Assembly: GCA_017436225.1 (NCBI GenBank)
Contig: JAFSDM010000004.1
Location: 1-64,000 of the forward strand
Source of the DNA: Clostridia bacterium
GTDB taxonomy: Bacteria > Bacillota > Clostridia > Oscillospirales > Acutalibacteraceae
Length of the DNA stretch: 64,000 bases
Reading direction: 5' to 3'
Shown here: positions 32,416 through 41,399 of the stretch, one piece after another
Layout of the letters: every line of letters begins with the position of its first letter
How positions within the stretch are numbered: the first letter of the stretch is position 1
The notes under the pieces: model-generated
Seen by the model: the letters and a program-made list of their open reading frames with translations, nothing else
The model's database searches: none
Told to the model about the DNA's origin: nothing
Made by a program: the position numbers and the translations under genes

Positions 32416-33711
32416 TTATTCAGCTTTATTTTTTGCGGCATCAAGTTTTGTTTGTCGACGTGCTTTAACCTCATCAGATATTGGCTTAATTTCGCCCGCG
32501 GCGGTTAATGACATACGGGTCAGTACTGGACCAACAAGTTCATAAATAAGCACTGCAAAAAGTGTTATGTTTCTTATAAGTCCACCCTGCTCGCCAAGCT
32601 GCATAGCGGTAGCGCACATACCAAGAGCAACACCTGCCTGCGGGAAAAGTGTTATACCTAAATATTTGCAAATTTCAGGACTGCATTTTACTGCCTTTGC
32701 ACTGAAAAACGCTCCGTAATACTTACCTACACAACGTGAGAGAATATAAATCAAACCAACTACAACAATTGCGATATCGGTAAATACAGAAAGCTCAAGC
32801 TCGGCACCACTTATTACAAAGAAAAGTGCAAATAAAGGTGAAGTCCATTTATCAGACGCGCCCATTAAATCGTGTGAAAGCGGACACAAATTACAAAATA
32901 CCGTACCTAACATCATACACACCAAAAGCGATGAGAAGTGGATATGAACAAAGCCGATATGGAAATCCAGCATTGAAATTGAAGCGGTTAAAAATACAAA
33001 AGCTATGGTAAGGTTAAGTCGGTTAGTATTGGAATTGAAAAACTTTTCCAAATGAGTGAGAATAAATCCCATTAACGCCCCTAGCGCCAAAGAACATACG
33101 ATTTCAACAAGCGGATTAACTATTATGGAAACCATATCGAGATTGCCGCTTGTAAGGGTTTGAGCGATACCAAAGGAAATAGCAAAAACAACAAGACCCA
33201 CCGCATCATCCAAGGCTACTATTGGAAGCAAAAGCTTAGTAAGGGGGCCCTTAGCCTTATACTGACGTACAACCATAAGGGTTGCGGCGGGGGCAGTTGC
33301 GGTTGCAATAGCCGCAAGTGTAATAGCCTGAGAGATTGTAAATTTTTCGGGTATAGCATAATGCACTGCAACAAGAGCAACAAGCACGGCAAAATAAGCG
33401 CCAACCGCCTGTAAAACACCAATTACAAGCGCCTGCTTGCCTGTTTTTTTTAGGTCACTTACTCGAAATTCATTACCAATGGAAAAGGCTATAAATCCAA
33501 GTGCCACTTCAGAAATAATGGCTAATGCCTCAACAGAATTATGGGTTGCAAAGCCTAACCCGTTAATGCCCAATCCGCCTATGCAGTAAGGACCAATAAG
33601 CACACCTGCAACAAGATAAGCCGTTACTGACGGCAACTTGAATTTTTTAAAAATTCTAGTCATTAAAAGACCCGCCAACAACGCGACAGATACGGAAAGC
33701 AAAATATTCAA
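32416..33711 (-). CDS. Cation:proton antiporter, CPA2 family
   Basis: This integral membrane exchanger is of the monovalent cation:proton antiporter-2 type (KefB/NapA-like). The 431-residue protein has about 12-13 helices, opening LLSVSVALLAGLLMTRIFKK. LPIVALDDAVGLVVFA near residue 163 carries the paired aspartates typical of the ion-binding site. There is no C-terminal TrkA-N or TrkA-C nucleotide-binding domain; the protein ends in a short Lys/Ala-rich tail. Na+ or K+ specificity cannot be set. It is a single gene with its own promoter. Confidence 0.88.
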   Translation of the reverse strand: MNILLSVSVALLAGLLMTRIFKKFKLPSVTAYLVAGVLIGPYCIGGLGINGLGFATHNSVEALAIISEVALGFIAFSIGNEFRVSDLKKTGKQALVIGVLQAVGAYFAVLVALVAVHYAIPEKFTISQAITLAAIATATAPAATLMVVRQYKAKGPLTKLLLPIVALDDAVGLVVFAISFGIAQTLTSGNLDMVSIIVNPLVEIVCSLALGALMGFILTHLEKFFNSNTNRLNLTIAFVFLTASISMLDFHIGFVHIHFSSLLVCMMLGTVFCNLCPLSHDLMGASDKWTSPLFALFFVISGAELELSVFTDIAIVVVGLIYILSRCVGKYYGAFFSAKAVKCSPEICKYLGITLFPQAGVALGMCATAMQLGEQGGLIRNITLFAVLIYELVGPVLTRMSLTAAGEIKPISDEVKARRQTKLDAAKNKAE

Positions 33712-33748
33712 TCTAACTAACCTCTTTTTTAAAAATAATTACCCCAAA

Positions 33749-33777
33749 ATTATAGCACGACAAAATTTCTTATTCAA
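33749..33777 (-). promoter_or_regulatory. Antiporter gene promoter
   Basis: On the minus strand, TTGAAT (33772-33777) and TATAAT (33749-33754) have a 17-base spacer. Confidence 0.65.
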
Positions 33778-33854
33778 GATTAACATTATACAAATATAAT
33801 TAAAAATATATACCTATTATGCAAAGAGTTACCAATTAAATCGCCAAAGAGCAA

Positions 33855-33889
33855 AAGAAAACCGACCCCATACTAAACATGGGATCGGT
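33855..33889 (-). terminator. Terminator after the small dockerin gene
   Basis: On the minus strand the stem ACCGATCCCAT / ATGGGGTCGGT is followed by TTTCTTTT. Confidence 0.8.
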
Positions 33890-33940
33890 GATTAAGTATT
33901 AACTTCACTATTTAAAAATTCCAAAAGAGATTACAGAAAA

Positions 33941-34225
33941 TTAATAACCGCTCCAACCTGCAAAATGCTTTGCTAAATCGGTAATGTCAACAACATTAAT
34001 TACATCATCTTGATTAATATCACAAGCGTCTTTTTCGTATTCAACATCCCAATCTGCAACAACCTGAGCGAGAAATACAATATCGTAGAGATTGTATTCT
34101 CCATCACCGTCTGTATCATACTCTCTCATATTAATATCGACCTCTGCAGCAGAAGCAGAAATAGGCATTACGCAAATCATAGCAACCATACAAATGGCAA
34201 GAACTAAGCCTAAAACCTTTTTCAT
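33941..34225 (-). CDS. Secreted dockerin-only protein
   Basis: This 94-residue protein consists of a signal peptide (about 1-26, MKKVLGLVLA... ending ASA) and a type I-like dockerin. The first calcium-binding loop helix is DTDGDGEYNLYDIVFLAQ (about 37-54). The second is DINQDDVINVVDITDLAKHF (about 69-88). No catalytic or carbohydrate-binding domain is attached, which is unusual because dockerins normally tether enzymes to cohesin scaffolds. The start at 34225 fits AGAGGT and the signal peptide. It is a lone gene with a terminator. It could occupy or cap cohesins, or dock something by another route. Confidence 0.85.
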   Translation of the reverse strand: MKKVLGLVLAICMVAMICVMPISASAAEVDINMREYDTDGDGEYNLYDIVFLAQVVADWDVEYEKDACDINQDDVINVVDITDLAKHFAGWSGY

Positions 34226-34397
34226 AACAAACATACCTCTCACACGAATAATATTCAAATTACAAAAAAACATCTACTAGATATGCTTAGTATAATATTA
34301 TTTTTTAAAAAAGTCAAGTAAAATTAATATTTAAAAACCTTTATGTATAGTTTTAATAAATTTTCTTACATTTATTTTGTTAATTTACCAAAACAAA

Positions 34398-34970
34398 TCA
34401 CAACAGCCAGATTTCTTCTTGTTTTTTGGGCTCGGGTTTAATTTCTTCCACCTTGGGCTTAGTTGCTTTATTTTCCGATTTTCTTTTTATTGCCGCGCTA
34501 GACCCTTTTACACCAGCTCTTGAGGGTCTTTGAGGCATAAACTGAGATATATCATCTAAAAACTCTTTTACACCCTCTAAATCATTCTGCAAGACAAAAA
34601 CCTTTTCGTTTTCAACTGCTTTTTTACCGCCCTTTATAACCAGACCTAACGCGCCCAACTGATTTAAAAGTTCTAAAGCGTGAGCCACACCTGCCGAAAG
34701 ATAGAGTGTTGTTATACCCTGCTTTTTTGCAAGATTTTGAATACTAAAATACTGCTCAGCCGAATTTCCTTCAACATCGTTAAAAATTAAAGTTTTAATT
34801 CCGCCAAGAACGGCGCTTCTGGTGGTAGCCTTTTTTAAATAACCACACTCTTTGGCAACAGCAAGAATTCTTTGCTTTGCATCCTCACTGATTTCGCTAC
34901 TGTTTTTAAGCGCTTTTGAAACGGTTGCTACCGAGCAATTCGCCTTTAAGGCCACATCTTTAAGTGTCAT
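34398..34970 (-). CDS. LacI-type HTH protein with truncated sensor domain
   Basis: The first 45 residues are a classical LacI DNA-binding head (MTLKDVALKANCSVATVSKAL). The rest is not a normal periplasmic-binding-protein core of about 270 residues. A Rossmann-like stretch (about 58-150) is followed by a Pro/Lys/Glu-rich tail. The 190-residue total is about half the family length. The stop codon is in frame, with no sign of a frameshifted remainder downstream. It is the last gene of the ptp-rimI-tsaD-pdxK-tcdA series, one base after tcdA. It probably binds DNA but may not sense a sugar. Confidence 0.75.
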   Translation of the reverse strand: MTLKDVALKANCSVATVSKALKNSSEISEDAKQRILAVAKECGYLKKATTRSAVLGGIKTLIFNDVEGNSAEQYFSIQNLAKKQGITTLYLSAGVAHALELLNQLGALGLVIKGGKKAVENEKVFVLQNDLEGVKEFLDDISQFMPQRPSRAGVKGSSAAIKRKSENKATKPKVEEIKPEPKKQEEIWLL

Positions 34971-34971
34971 T

Positions 34972-35673
34972 TTATTCAGCCCTTTCTTTATTTATTATAT
35001 CCTTTACTACCTCAGCCGCAATTACCAGTCCCATTACCGATGGAACAAAGGCAATGCTTGCGGGGGTTCTTTCGGATTTTTCATTTTTTATAGCAGGCTC
35101 CTTTGAAAAAGCCGCCTTAACACCCTTAATATTTCTTTTTTTAAGCTCTAACCGCATTACTCTGGCTAGTGGGCAGACACTTGTTTTTTCAATGGGAGCA
35201 ATTTCAAAAAGGGTTGGGTCCAGCTTGTTGCCCGCACCCATAGCCGAAATTACCGACTTTCCGTTTTCTCTGGCTTTTTGGCAAATAGCAATTTTAGCGG
35301 TAACGTTATCTATAGCATCTATAACATAATCAAACTTTAAAAAATCGGTGTTTTCAATTACCTCGGGCGTTACAAAAACAGGATGCTCATACACCTTAAC
35401 GCTTGGATTTATTTCCTTCATTCTTTCGGCAGTGACCTCTGTTTTAAGTCTACCCACCGTTGACTCTAGCGCTATAAGCTGACGATTAATATTGGTAATG
35501 TCTACCGTATCGTTATCGTAAATATCTATTTCGCCTACGCCGCTTCTGACCAGCGCTTCGGCAACAAAGGAACCAACTCCGCCAAGGCCGAACAGTAAAA
35601 TTTTACTTTTGCTAAGCTTTTCAACCGCAGCTTCACCTATAAGTGAGGCGGTTCTTAAAAATCGGTTATCCAT
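34972..35673 (-). CDS. tcdA: tRNA threonylcarbamoyladenosine dehydratase
   Basis: TcdA is an E1-like enzyme that uses ATP to cyclise t6A37 of ANN-decoding tRNAs to ct6A. The 233-residue protein has the nucleotide-binding GLGGVGSFVAEALVRSGVG near residues 30-48 and the conserved DNDTVDITNINRQLIA segment. A late cysteine is present. The length matches the shorter Gram-positive TcdA. It lies in the same operon as tsaD, which helps make the t6A substrate, supporting this over ThiF or MoeB. Gap to pdxK is three bases. Confidence 0.88.
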   Translation of the reverse strand: MDNRFLRTASLIGEAAVEKLSKSKILLFGLGGVGSFVAEALVRSGVGEIDIYDNDTVDITNINRQLIALESTVGRLKTEVTAERMKEINPSVKVYEHPVFVTPEVIENTDFLKFDYVIDAIDNVTAKIAICQKARENGKSVISAMGAGNKLDPTLFEIAPIEKTSVCPLARVMRLELKKRNIKGVKAAFSKEPAIKNEKSERTPASIAFVPSVMGLVIAAEVVKDIINKERAE

Positions 35674-35676
35674 ACC

Positions 35677-36522
35677 TTACTCCTCTAAAAGCTGTAAAAG
35701 CTTGGGTAAAACACCCTCAAAATTAACTCCGTACCAAAGCTCGGGCAAATTTGGAGCAGTATTTTTTATTGAAAGATGGGTAAATTCAACCGCCGCTTTT
35801 AAAGATTTTTCCATTCCTTTACCAAGCACCATTCCCGAAACAAAGGTGCTTGCAAAAACATCGCCCGTGCCGTGGTAAATACCCGCCATTCTAGGACAGG
35901 ATATGAAACTGATTTTGCCATCTGATGAATTATACGCGGCTGCTCCTTGCTGATTATTCGAAAGGCAAACGCCCGTTAAAACAATGGTGCCTTTGCATAT
36001 TTCAGAAAGCTCAAGCAATAGCTCTTCAATATATTTTTTTGTGTAAGGCGGTGCTTGATACTTCTTAGAAAGCATTAAACACGCTTCTGTAATATTTGGA
36101 GTTATAATATCTGCAAGTGCGCAGAGTTCCCGCATTTTATAAGGAAATTCAGGCGAAAATGTTTGATAAAGTTTACCATTATCGCCCATAACGGGATCAA
36201 CAACCACCAACGTTTTTTCATTTTTTAAAACTGAAATACAGTCCTTTATTAGGTCTACCTGTTCCATAGAACCAAGGTAACCCGAATAAATAGCATCGAA
36301 CTCAAAGCCTTCGGATTTCCAATGGTTTGCTATAGGCATAATGCTCCCTGTTAAATCCTTAATGTATATATTTTTAAATCCGCCGGTATGTGTTGAAAGC
36401 AGCGCGGTAGGCAATACCGAACATTCAATTCCTGCCGCCGAAATAATCGGCAAAGCAACTGTAAGAGAGCATTTACCTATACCCGAAATATCGTGTATTG
36501 CGGCAACTCTTTTTTGACGCAT
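35677..36522 (-). CDS. pdxK: Pyridoxal/pyridoxamine kinase
   Basis: This PfkB-like kinase phosphorylates B6 vitamers to feed PLP. The 281-residue protein begins with VAAIHDISGIGKCSLTVALP, and has DPVMGDNGKLY near 110. The substrate/ATP site GTGDVFASTFVSG lies near 232. It matches the PdxK/PdxY family found in clostridia as a salvage enzyme. It stands between tsaD and tcdA with 15- and 3-base gaps, which looks like cotranscription without an obvious functional link. Confidence 0.88.
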   Translation of the reverse strand: MRQKRVAAIHDISGIGKCSLTVALPIISAAGIECSVLPTALLSTHTGGFKNIYIKDLTGSIMPIANHWKSEGFEFDAIYSGYLGSMEQVDLIKDCISVLKNEKTLVVVDPVMGDNGKLYQTFSPEFPYKMRELCALADIITPNITEACLMLSKKYQAPPYTKKYIEELLLELSEICKGTIVLTGVCLSNNQQGAAAYNSSDGKISFISCPRMAGIYHGTGDVFASTFVSGMVLGKGMEKSLKAAVEFTHLSIKNTAPNLPELWYGVNFEGVLPKLLQLLEE

Positions 36523-36537
36523 TTAACCTACCCCCCG

Positions 36538-37548
36538 TTAAAATTTTTCGTGTATTCCCATTGTAGCTTTAGCATTGAGCGACATATCAGCTATTGCTGT
36601 TTCATATGCCGCTTGAACTCCTATCATAGCGGCATTATCACCACAATAGCAAAGCTCAGGATAATATAGCTCTATGCCCTCTTTTTTTGCGGTTTCGGAC
36701 ATTCTTTTTCTAAGCTCGCTGTTAGCCGAAACACCACCAGCAACAACAACCGTTTTTATTCCCTTTTCTTTAGCGAGACCAAAGGTTGAATTAACAAGCA
36801 TATCACAAACTCGACTTCTGAGCGTTGCCGCCATTACGGGAACGTCAATCGTTTCGCCCTTTTGCTCGGCATTATGAATTGTATTTATCACTGCAGTTTT
36901 AAGACCCGAAAAGCTAAAATCGTATTCACTATCCTCAATATGCGGAAAGGGTAACGGATATTTTTTAAAATCGGGTGTGGATGCGATTTTATCGAGCGTT
37001 ACACCACCGGGATAAGATAGACCCATAGCGCGCGCCGCTTTATCAAAGCATTCGCCAGCGGCATCATCGCGGGTGCGAGCTAAAATTTCAAAATCGGTAT
37101 AATCCTTAACTAAAGCCACAACCGAATTACCGCCCGACACCAAAAGACATAAAAACGGCGGTTTCAGCTCGGGTGCGGTTATGTAGTTAGCGGCAATGTG
37201 ACCCCTTAAATGATGCACAGGAATAAGCGGTACACCTAATGCTTTTGCCAAACCTTTAGCAAAATTAACGCCAACCAAAAGCGCGCCAATAAGTCCCGGT
37301 GCGGCGGTTACCGCTACGGCATCAATATCCTTTCTTGTAATATTCGCTTTTTCTAGCGCCTGTTCGGCAAGACCATAAATAGCCTCGGCATGACGGCGTG
37401 ATGCAATTTCGGGTACTACGCCGCCGTATAATTTATGCTCCTCTACCTGAGATGCAATAACACTTGATAAAACCTCTCTGCCACGTGTTATAGCAACCGC
37501 GGTTTCATCGCAGGAGCTTTCAATTGCTAAAATAATTTTTTCACTCAT
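36538..37548 (-). CDS. tsaD: tRNA t6A threonylcarbamoyltransferase TsaD
   Basis: TsaD transfers threonylcarbamoyl to A37 of ANN-decoding tRNAs. The 336-residue protein has ESSCDETAVA at the start, and the metal-binding HHLRGH at residues 112-117 (HxxxH). LCLLVSGGNSVV and VVAGGVSANSELR complete the ASKHA fold. Its start overlaps the end of rimI by eight bases. TsaB and TsaE are not in the window. Downstream tcdA would modify its product. Confidence 0.96.
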   Translation of the reverse strand: MSEKIILAIESSCDETAVAITRGREVLSSVIASQVEEHKLYGGVVPEIASRRHAEAIYGLAEQALEKANITRKDIDAVAVTAAPGLIGALLVGVNFAKGLAKALGVPLIPVHHLRGHIAANYITAPELKPPFLCLLVSGGNSVVALVKDYTDFEILARTRDDAAGECFDKAARAMGLSYPGGVTLDKIASTPDFKKYPLPFPHIEDSEYDFSFSGLKTAVINTIHNAEQKGETIDVPVMAATLRSRVCDMLVNSTFGLAKEKGIKTVVVAGGVSANSELRKRMSETAKKEGIELYYPELCYCGDNAAMIGVQAAYETAIADMSLNAKATMGIHEKF

Positions 37549-37981
37549 ATTTAAAATACCTCGTCATAATAAATGCATCCTCTGTTGGGTTGCGGTAGAA
37601 ATTTTTACGTCTACCCACCTCATTAAATTCAAAGGTTTTATAAAGCTCAATTGCCGCCACATTAGAAACCCTGACCTCTAAAGTTATGAAGGATAAAGAT
37701 TTTTCTATAGAAAAATTAATAAGCTCTTTAACTATTTTCGAGCCAATACCCTTTCGGCGATATTCGGGAAGAACGCCTATATTTGTAACGTAGCCCTCAT
37801 CTAAAACGGTATACATACCGCCATAGCCTATAACCTTTTCGCCATCCTTCGCCAAGAAAAATGCTGTAGTATCTTCAGAGCTTATAATCTGTTCAACAGT
37901 CCAAGGGGTAGAAAAGCAGCTGCGCTCAATTTCGGCAATAAACTGAGCATCCTTTCTTATATTGGTTGATTTTTCAATCAA
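37541..37981 (-). CDS. rimI: Ribosomal-protein-alanine N-acetyltransferase RimI-like
   Basis: This GNAT acetyltransferase is expected to acetylate N-terminal alanine of ribosomal protein S18. The 146-residue protein has the acetyl-CoA pyrophosphate loop GVLPEYRRKGIGSKIV at about 73-88, and ITLEVRVSNVAAIELYKTFEF with the catalytic-site tyrosine. The adjacent tsaD is its usual neighbour in Firmicutes (tsaE-tsaB-rimI-tsaD), which supports the name. Eight-base overlap with tsaD. Substrate is by family. Confidence 0.88.
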   Translation of the reverse strand: MIEKSTNIRKDAQFIAEIERSCFSTPWTVEQIISSEDTTAFFLAKDGEKVIGYGGMYTVLDEGYVTNIGVLPEYRRKGIGSKIVKELINFSIEKSLSFITLEVRVSNVAAIELYKTFEFNEVGRRKNFYRNPTEDAFIMTRYFKYE

Positions 37982-37996
37982 TTAAATCCATCCCCC

Positions 37997-38413
37997 TTAA
38001 AGAGTTTTTAAAAGCTCGTTAATACCGTCCGATATATTTTCAAGACAGTTAAAATATTCCTCTTCGCTTTTTCCGTACGGGTCTGAAATACCGCCCGCCA
38101 AAACTAAAATTTTGTTTTCATCCACACCCACATTTAAAAGGGTGTTTTTGTGCTCATTTGTCATAACAACAATTAACTCTGCTTCATCAATAGCGTAAAA
38201 ACTAAGACTTTTTGAAGTATAATTAATATTTTCAATACCTATTTTCGATAAAGCCTTAACGGACTTTTCGTTTATTGGGTCGCCATATGCCGCAAGACCT
38301 GCGCTATCTGCAATGTAGTCCAGATTTCTATCCTTTGCAATTTTATTAAACAAAAACATTGCCATAGGACTGCGGCAGGTGTTACCCGTACATACAAATA
38401 TAATTTTTTTCAT
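37997..38413 (-). CDS. Low-MW phosphatase, probable arginine phosphatase (YwlE-like)
   Basis: This is a low-molecular-weight phosphatase with the P-loop CTGNTCRS (Cys8 to Ser15). The residue two before the last P-loop Arg is threonine (Thr12). In B. subtilis YwlE the equivalent threonine gives specificity for phosphoarginine, reversing McsB kinase. The acid loop SDPYGKSEEEY near residue 114 carries the catalytic aspartate. The 138-residue length is normal. It heads the rimI-tsaD operon, 15 bases before rimI, and follows the 88-bp repeats. A second paralogue at 41.8 kb has isoleucine in this position. Confidence 0.85.
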   Translation of the reverse strand: MKKIIFVCTGNTCRSPMAMFLFNKIAKDRNLDYIADSAGLAAYGDPINEKSVKALSKIGIENINYTSKSLSFYAIDEAELIVVMTNEHKNTLLNVGVDENKILVLAGGISDPYGKSEEEYFNCLENISDGINELLKTL

Positions 38414-38482
38414 AAAAAGTTTTTCACCTCATACACTGCCCACATAGCACAGTTCCCATCTAAATAAATATTCAAGAAAATA

Positions 38483-38741
38483 AAAATTGTTCACAGTGCA
38501 TTTTGTGGTGAGTGGTGCCGTATTTTTATACTGCCCCGAGCCAACAAAAGTGTGCTGTGGGAAGCTTCAAAAAATTGTTCACAGTGCATTTTTGGGCGAG
38601 TGGTGCTGTATTTTTATACTGCCCCGAGCCGTAAAAAGTGTGCTGTGGGAAGTTTCAAAAAATTGTTCACAGTGCATTTTTGGGCGAGTGGTGCTGTATT
38701 TTTATACTGCCCCGAGCCGTAAAAAGTGTGCTGTGGGCAAT
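38483..38741 (+). repeat. Three tandem 88-bp hairpin repeats
   Basis: Units begin at CACAGTGCA at 38492, 38580 and 38668, an exact period of 88. Each 69-base core ends GTGTGCTGTGG and pairs end to end (CACAG with CTGTG); two G-U pairs favour a plus-strand RNA. An inner hairpin (GCTGTAT/ATACTGC) forms around TTTT. Copies 2 and 3 are almost identical, copy 1 more diverged. The array lies between polA and the YwlE-like gene. Since 88 is not a multiple of three, the overlapping frames are not real genes. Confidence 0.85.
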
Positions 38742-38744
38742 TTT

Positions 38745-41312
38745 TTATCCCTTAGCTGTGTACCAGTCTTTACCGCGATGTATATCCACCAAAAGCGGCA
38801 CTAAAAGCTCGGCAGCGTGTTCCATTTCTTGTTCTAAAATTTTGCCCGCTTGTTTTGCAACGCTTTCCTCAGCTTCCACAATAAGTTCATCATGCACCTG
38901 TAAAATCACACGTGCATCGAGTCCGCTTTCCTTCAATTTATCACGGGTTTTAATCATTGCAAGTTTAATAATATCTGCGGCACTGCCCTGAATAGGCATA
39001 TTCCTTGCAACACGCTCGCCGAAGGCACGTAAATTACCGTTTGAGCTTTTTAGCTCGGGCAGATAGCGTCTACGACCGAACATTGTACAAGAATATCCTT
39101 TTTCCTTAGCCGTTTCAACCGCTTCGTTCATATATTTTGCAATTTGCGGATAGGTTGCAAAATAACCGTCGATATATTTTTGCGCTTCGGCACGGGATAC
39201 GCCGATATCCTGACCGAGCGAGAAGGCGCCAATACCATAAACTATTCCAAAATTTACTGCTTTGGCGCTACTGCGCATTTTAGGTGTTACCAAAAGGGGT
39301 GGCATATTAAACACCTCGCCTGCGGTTTTGGTATGGATATCCTCGCCGTTTTTAAAGGCGTTTATCATTGCTTTATCCCCTGCAAGATGGGCTAAAACGC
39401 GAAGCTCAATTTGAGAATAGTCGGCATCGACCAAAAGGTAGCCTTCTTTTGCAACAAAGAATTTACGAAGCTGTCTACCTTCCTCTCTGCGAACGGGAAT
39501 ATTTTGCAAATTAGGCTCAAGAGATGAAATTCTACCTGTTCTAGTTTCGGTTTGATTAAAGGTAGAGCGAACTCTACCATCACTTTCCACCGCCTTTAAA
39601 AGACCTTCACAATAGGTGGAATTAAGCTTGGTTATTGTTCGGTATTCCAAAACAAGATTTATTATAGGATGGTCATATTTAAGCTTTTCTAATATTTCGG
39701 CGGTGGTAGAATAACCGCTTTTTGTTTTCTTGCCCGATTTAAGACCTAATTTTTCAAAAAGGATTACACCGAGCTGTGCGGGAGATTTAATATTAAAAGT
39801 TTCGCCCGCAAGAGCATAAATTTCCTTTTCTAAATCGGCAGTACGTTGATTTAAGGACTCACGCATTTCGGTAATTCCTTCAATATCAAGCTTAAAGCCT
39901 ACTGTTTCCATTTCTGCCAAAACACGCGCAAGCGGAATTTCAATTTCGGTAAGAAGTTTATTCATACCCGTTTGCTCTATTTCGTCCGAAAGGGGTTTAT
40001 AAAGCATAGCCGCTTCTGCCAACTGTAAAAACTGTTCATCCTCGCTATTTTCTATTTGTGGGATTTGCTTTAAATATTCACTTGTAAGGCGCGGCAGGTC
40101 ATAAGAATTTGAGGATGGCGAACTTAAATATCCCGCCAAGGTAACATCAAAATCAACAAGCGGAATTTCAAAAATATTAAACATAAGCTTATAAAGCTGT
40201 TTGCTGTTTACGGCGCTTATTTTAAGTGTTTTATTGTCGAAAATAGATATAAGCTCTTTATTATTTTCGGTAATTTTCGTTTTAGAAAGGAAGTCATCAG
40301 CCGCAAAATAAAGGGTATTTTCGCTTGGCATAACCGTTACCAAGGTTTCATTTTTTAGTTTGGTTACGAAATCCTTAAACTCTAAAATTTTAAAGACTTT
40401 TTGAGGCTCTTGTTCGTTTGCAGGGTTATTGTCTAACCCATCATCCTCCAAATTCATTTGGGATAGCATTTTATAAAACTCTAATTTTTTTAGCATTGCC
40501 GCAAGGGCAGATTTATTCTGCTTTTTAAACGCATATTCGGAAAAATTAGTTGAAATTGGAACGGCACGGTAAATTGTACCTAGTGTTTTACTTAAAAATG
40601 CGTTTTCTTTATCGGCGGCAAGCTTATTTCTAACGCCCTCTTTAATATCAAGCTCGGCAAGGTTTTCATAAATTTCTTCAATACTATTAAAGCGTTTAAT
40701 AAGGTCGGTAGCGGTTTTTTCACCAACACCCGCAACACCGGGAATATTATCACTGAAATCGCCCATAAGCGCTTTAAGCTCTATCATCTGCTGTGGTGTA
40801 AGACCGTATTTTTCCATTAAATATTCGGGAGTGCAAGGGATAATTTCGGGCCGACCCATTTTAGTAGCGGCGAGTAAAACGGTGGTATGCTCTGACACTA
40901 GCTGAAGGCTATCACGGTCACCTGTGGAGATAACGCACACGTCATCGTTTTGCTCGGCGGCAAGGCTGAGTGTACCTAAAATATCGTCCGCTTCATAACC
41001 TTCAAGCTCAATAGTGGTATAGCCAAAAAGATTTAATAGCTCCTTTAAAACGGGGATTTGTTCGGCAAGCTCAGAGGGCATAGGTTTTCTACCCGCTTTA
41101 TACTCACCATACATTTTATGGCGAAAGGTTGGGGCTTTAAGGTCAAAAGCAACTGCTACCCCATCCGGATTTTCACGTTGGATAAGGCTATTTAAAATAT
41201 TCATAAATCCATAAATTGCATTGGTAAACTGACCGTCCTTTGTAGTAAGCGGTTTAACGCCGTAAAAGGCACGGTTTACTATACTGTTTCCGTCAACTGC
41301 AAGTAACTTCAT
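38745..41312 (-). CDS. polA: DNA polymerase I
   Basis: This repair and Okazaki-fragment polymerase has 855 residues. The 5'-nuclease domain covers about 1-290 (VDGNSIVNRAFYG; GDFSDNIPGVAGVGEKTA). The polymerase domain is at about 460-855, with motif A DADYSQIELRVLAHL, motif B KAVNFGIVYG, and motif C QVHDELIVEAE. The middle domain keeps the fold but lacks the acidic residues of the 3'-5' exonuclease (no DxE near residue 320). The enzyme should therefore not proofread, as in many Firmicutes. It has its own promoter and is flanked by two repeat arrays. Confidence 0.97.
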   Translation of the reverse strand: MKLLAVDGNSIVNRAFYGVKPLTTKDGQFTNAIYGFMNILNSLIQRENPDGVAVAFDLKAPTFRHKMYGEYKAGRKPMPSELAEQIPVLKELLNLFGYTTIELEGYEADDILGTLSLAAEQNDDVCVISTGDRDSLQLVSEHTTVLLAATKMGRPEIIPCTPEYLMEKYGLTPQQMIELKALMGDFSDNIPGVAGVGEKTATDLIKRFNSIEEIYENLAELDIKEGVRNKLAADKENAFLSKTLGTIYRAVPISTNFSEYAFKKQNKSALAAMLKKLEFYKMLSQMNLEDDGLDNNPANEQEPQKVFKILEFKDFVTKLKNETLVTVMPSENTLYFAADDFLSKTKITENNKELISIFDNKTLKISAVNSKQLYKLMFNIFEIPLVDFDVTLAGYLSSPSSNSYDLPRLTSEYLKQIPQIENSEDEQFLQLAEAAMLYKPLSDEIEQTGMNKLLTEIEIPLARVLAEMETVGFKLDIEGITEMRESLNQRTADLEKEIYALAGETFNIKSPAQLGVILFEKLGLKSGKKTKSGYSTTAEILEKLKYDHPIINLVLEYRTITKLNSTYCEGLLKAVESDGRVRSTFNQTETRTGRISSLEPNLQNIPVRREEGRQLRKFFVAKEGYLLVDADYSQIELRVLAHLAGDKAMINAFKNGEDIHTKTAGEVFNMPPLLVTPKMRSSAKAVNFGIVYGIGAFSLGQDIGVSRAEAQKYIDGYFATYPQIAKYMNEAVETAKEKGYSCTMFGRRRYLPELKSSNGNLRAFGERVARNMPIQGSAADIIKLAMIKTRDKLKESGLDARVILQVHDELIVEAEESVAKQAGKILEQEMEHAAELLVPLLVDIHRGKDWYTAKG

Positions 41313-41345
41313 AGAAAAAACACTCCAAAAATCAAATACATATTT

Positions 41346-41374
41346 ATTATACCAAATTTATTTTGATTTGTCAC
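41346..41374 (-). promoter_or_regulatory. polA promoter
   Basis: On the minus strand, GTGACA (41369-41374) and a perfect TATAAT (41346-41351) have a 17-base spacer. The start codon follows GGAGTG. Confidence 0.7.
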
Positions 41375-41399
41375 TATATTTTCACGAAATTTTTTCGCA

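Noticed and set aside
38483..38991. Open frames on the plus strand over the 88-bp repeats
   Set aside because: The period is not a multiple of three, the frames cover non-coding repeats and the 3' part of polA, and no ribosome site is present.
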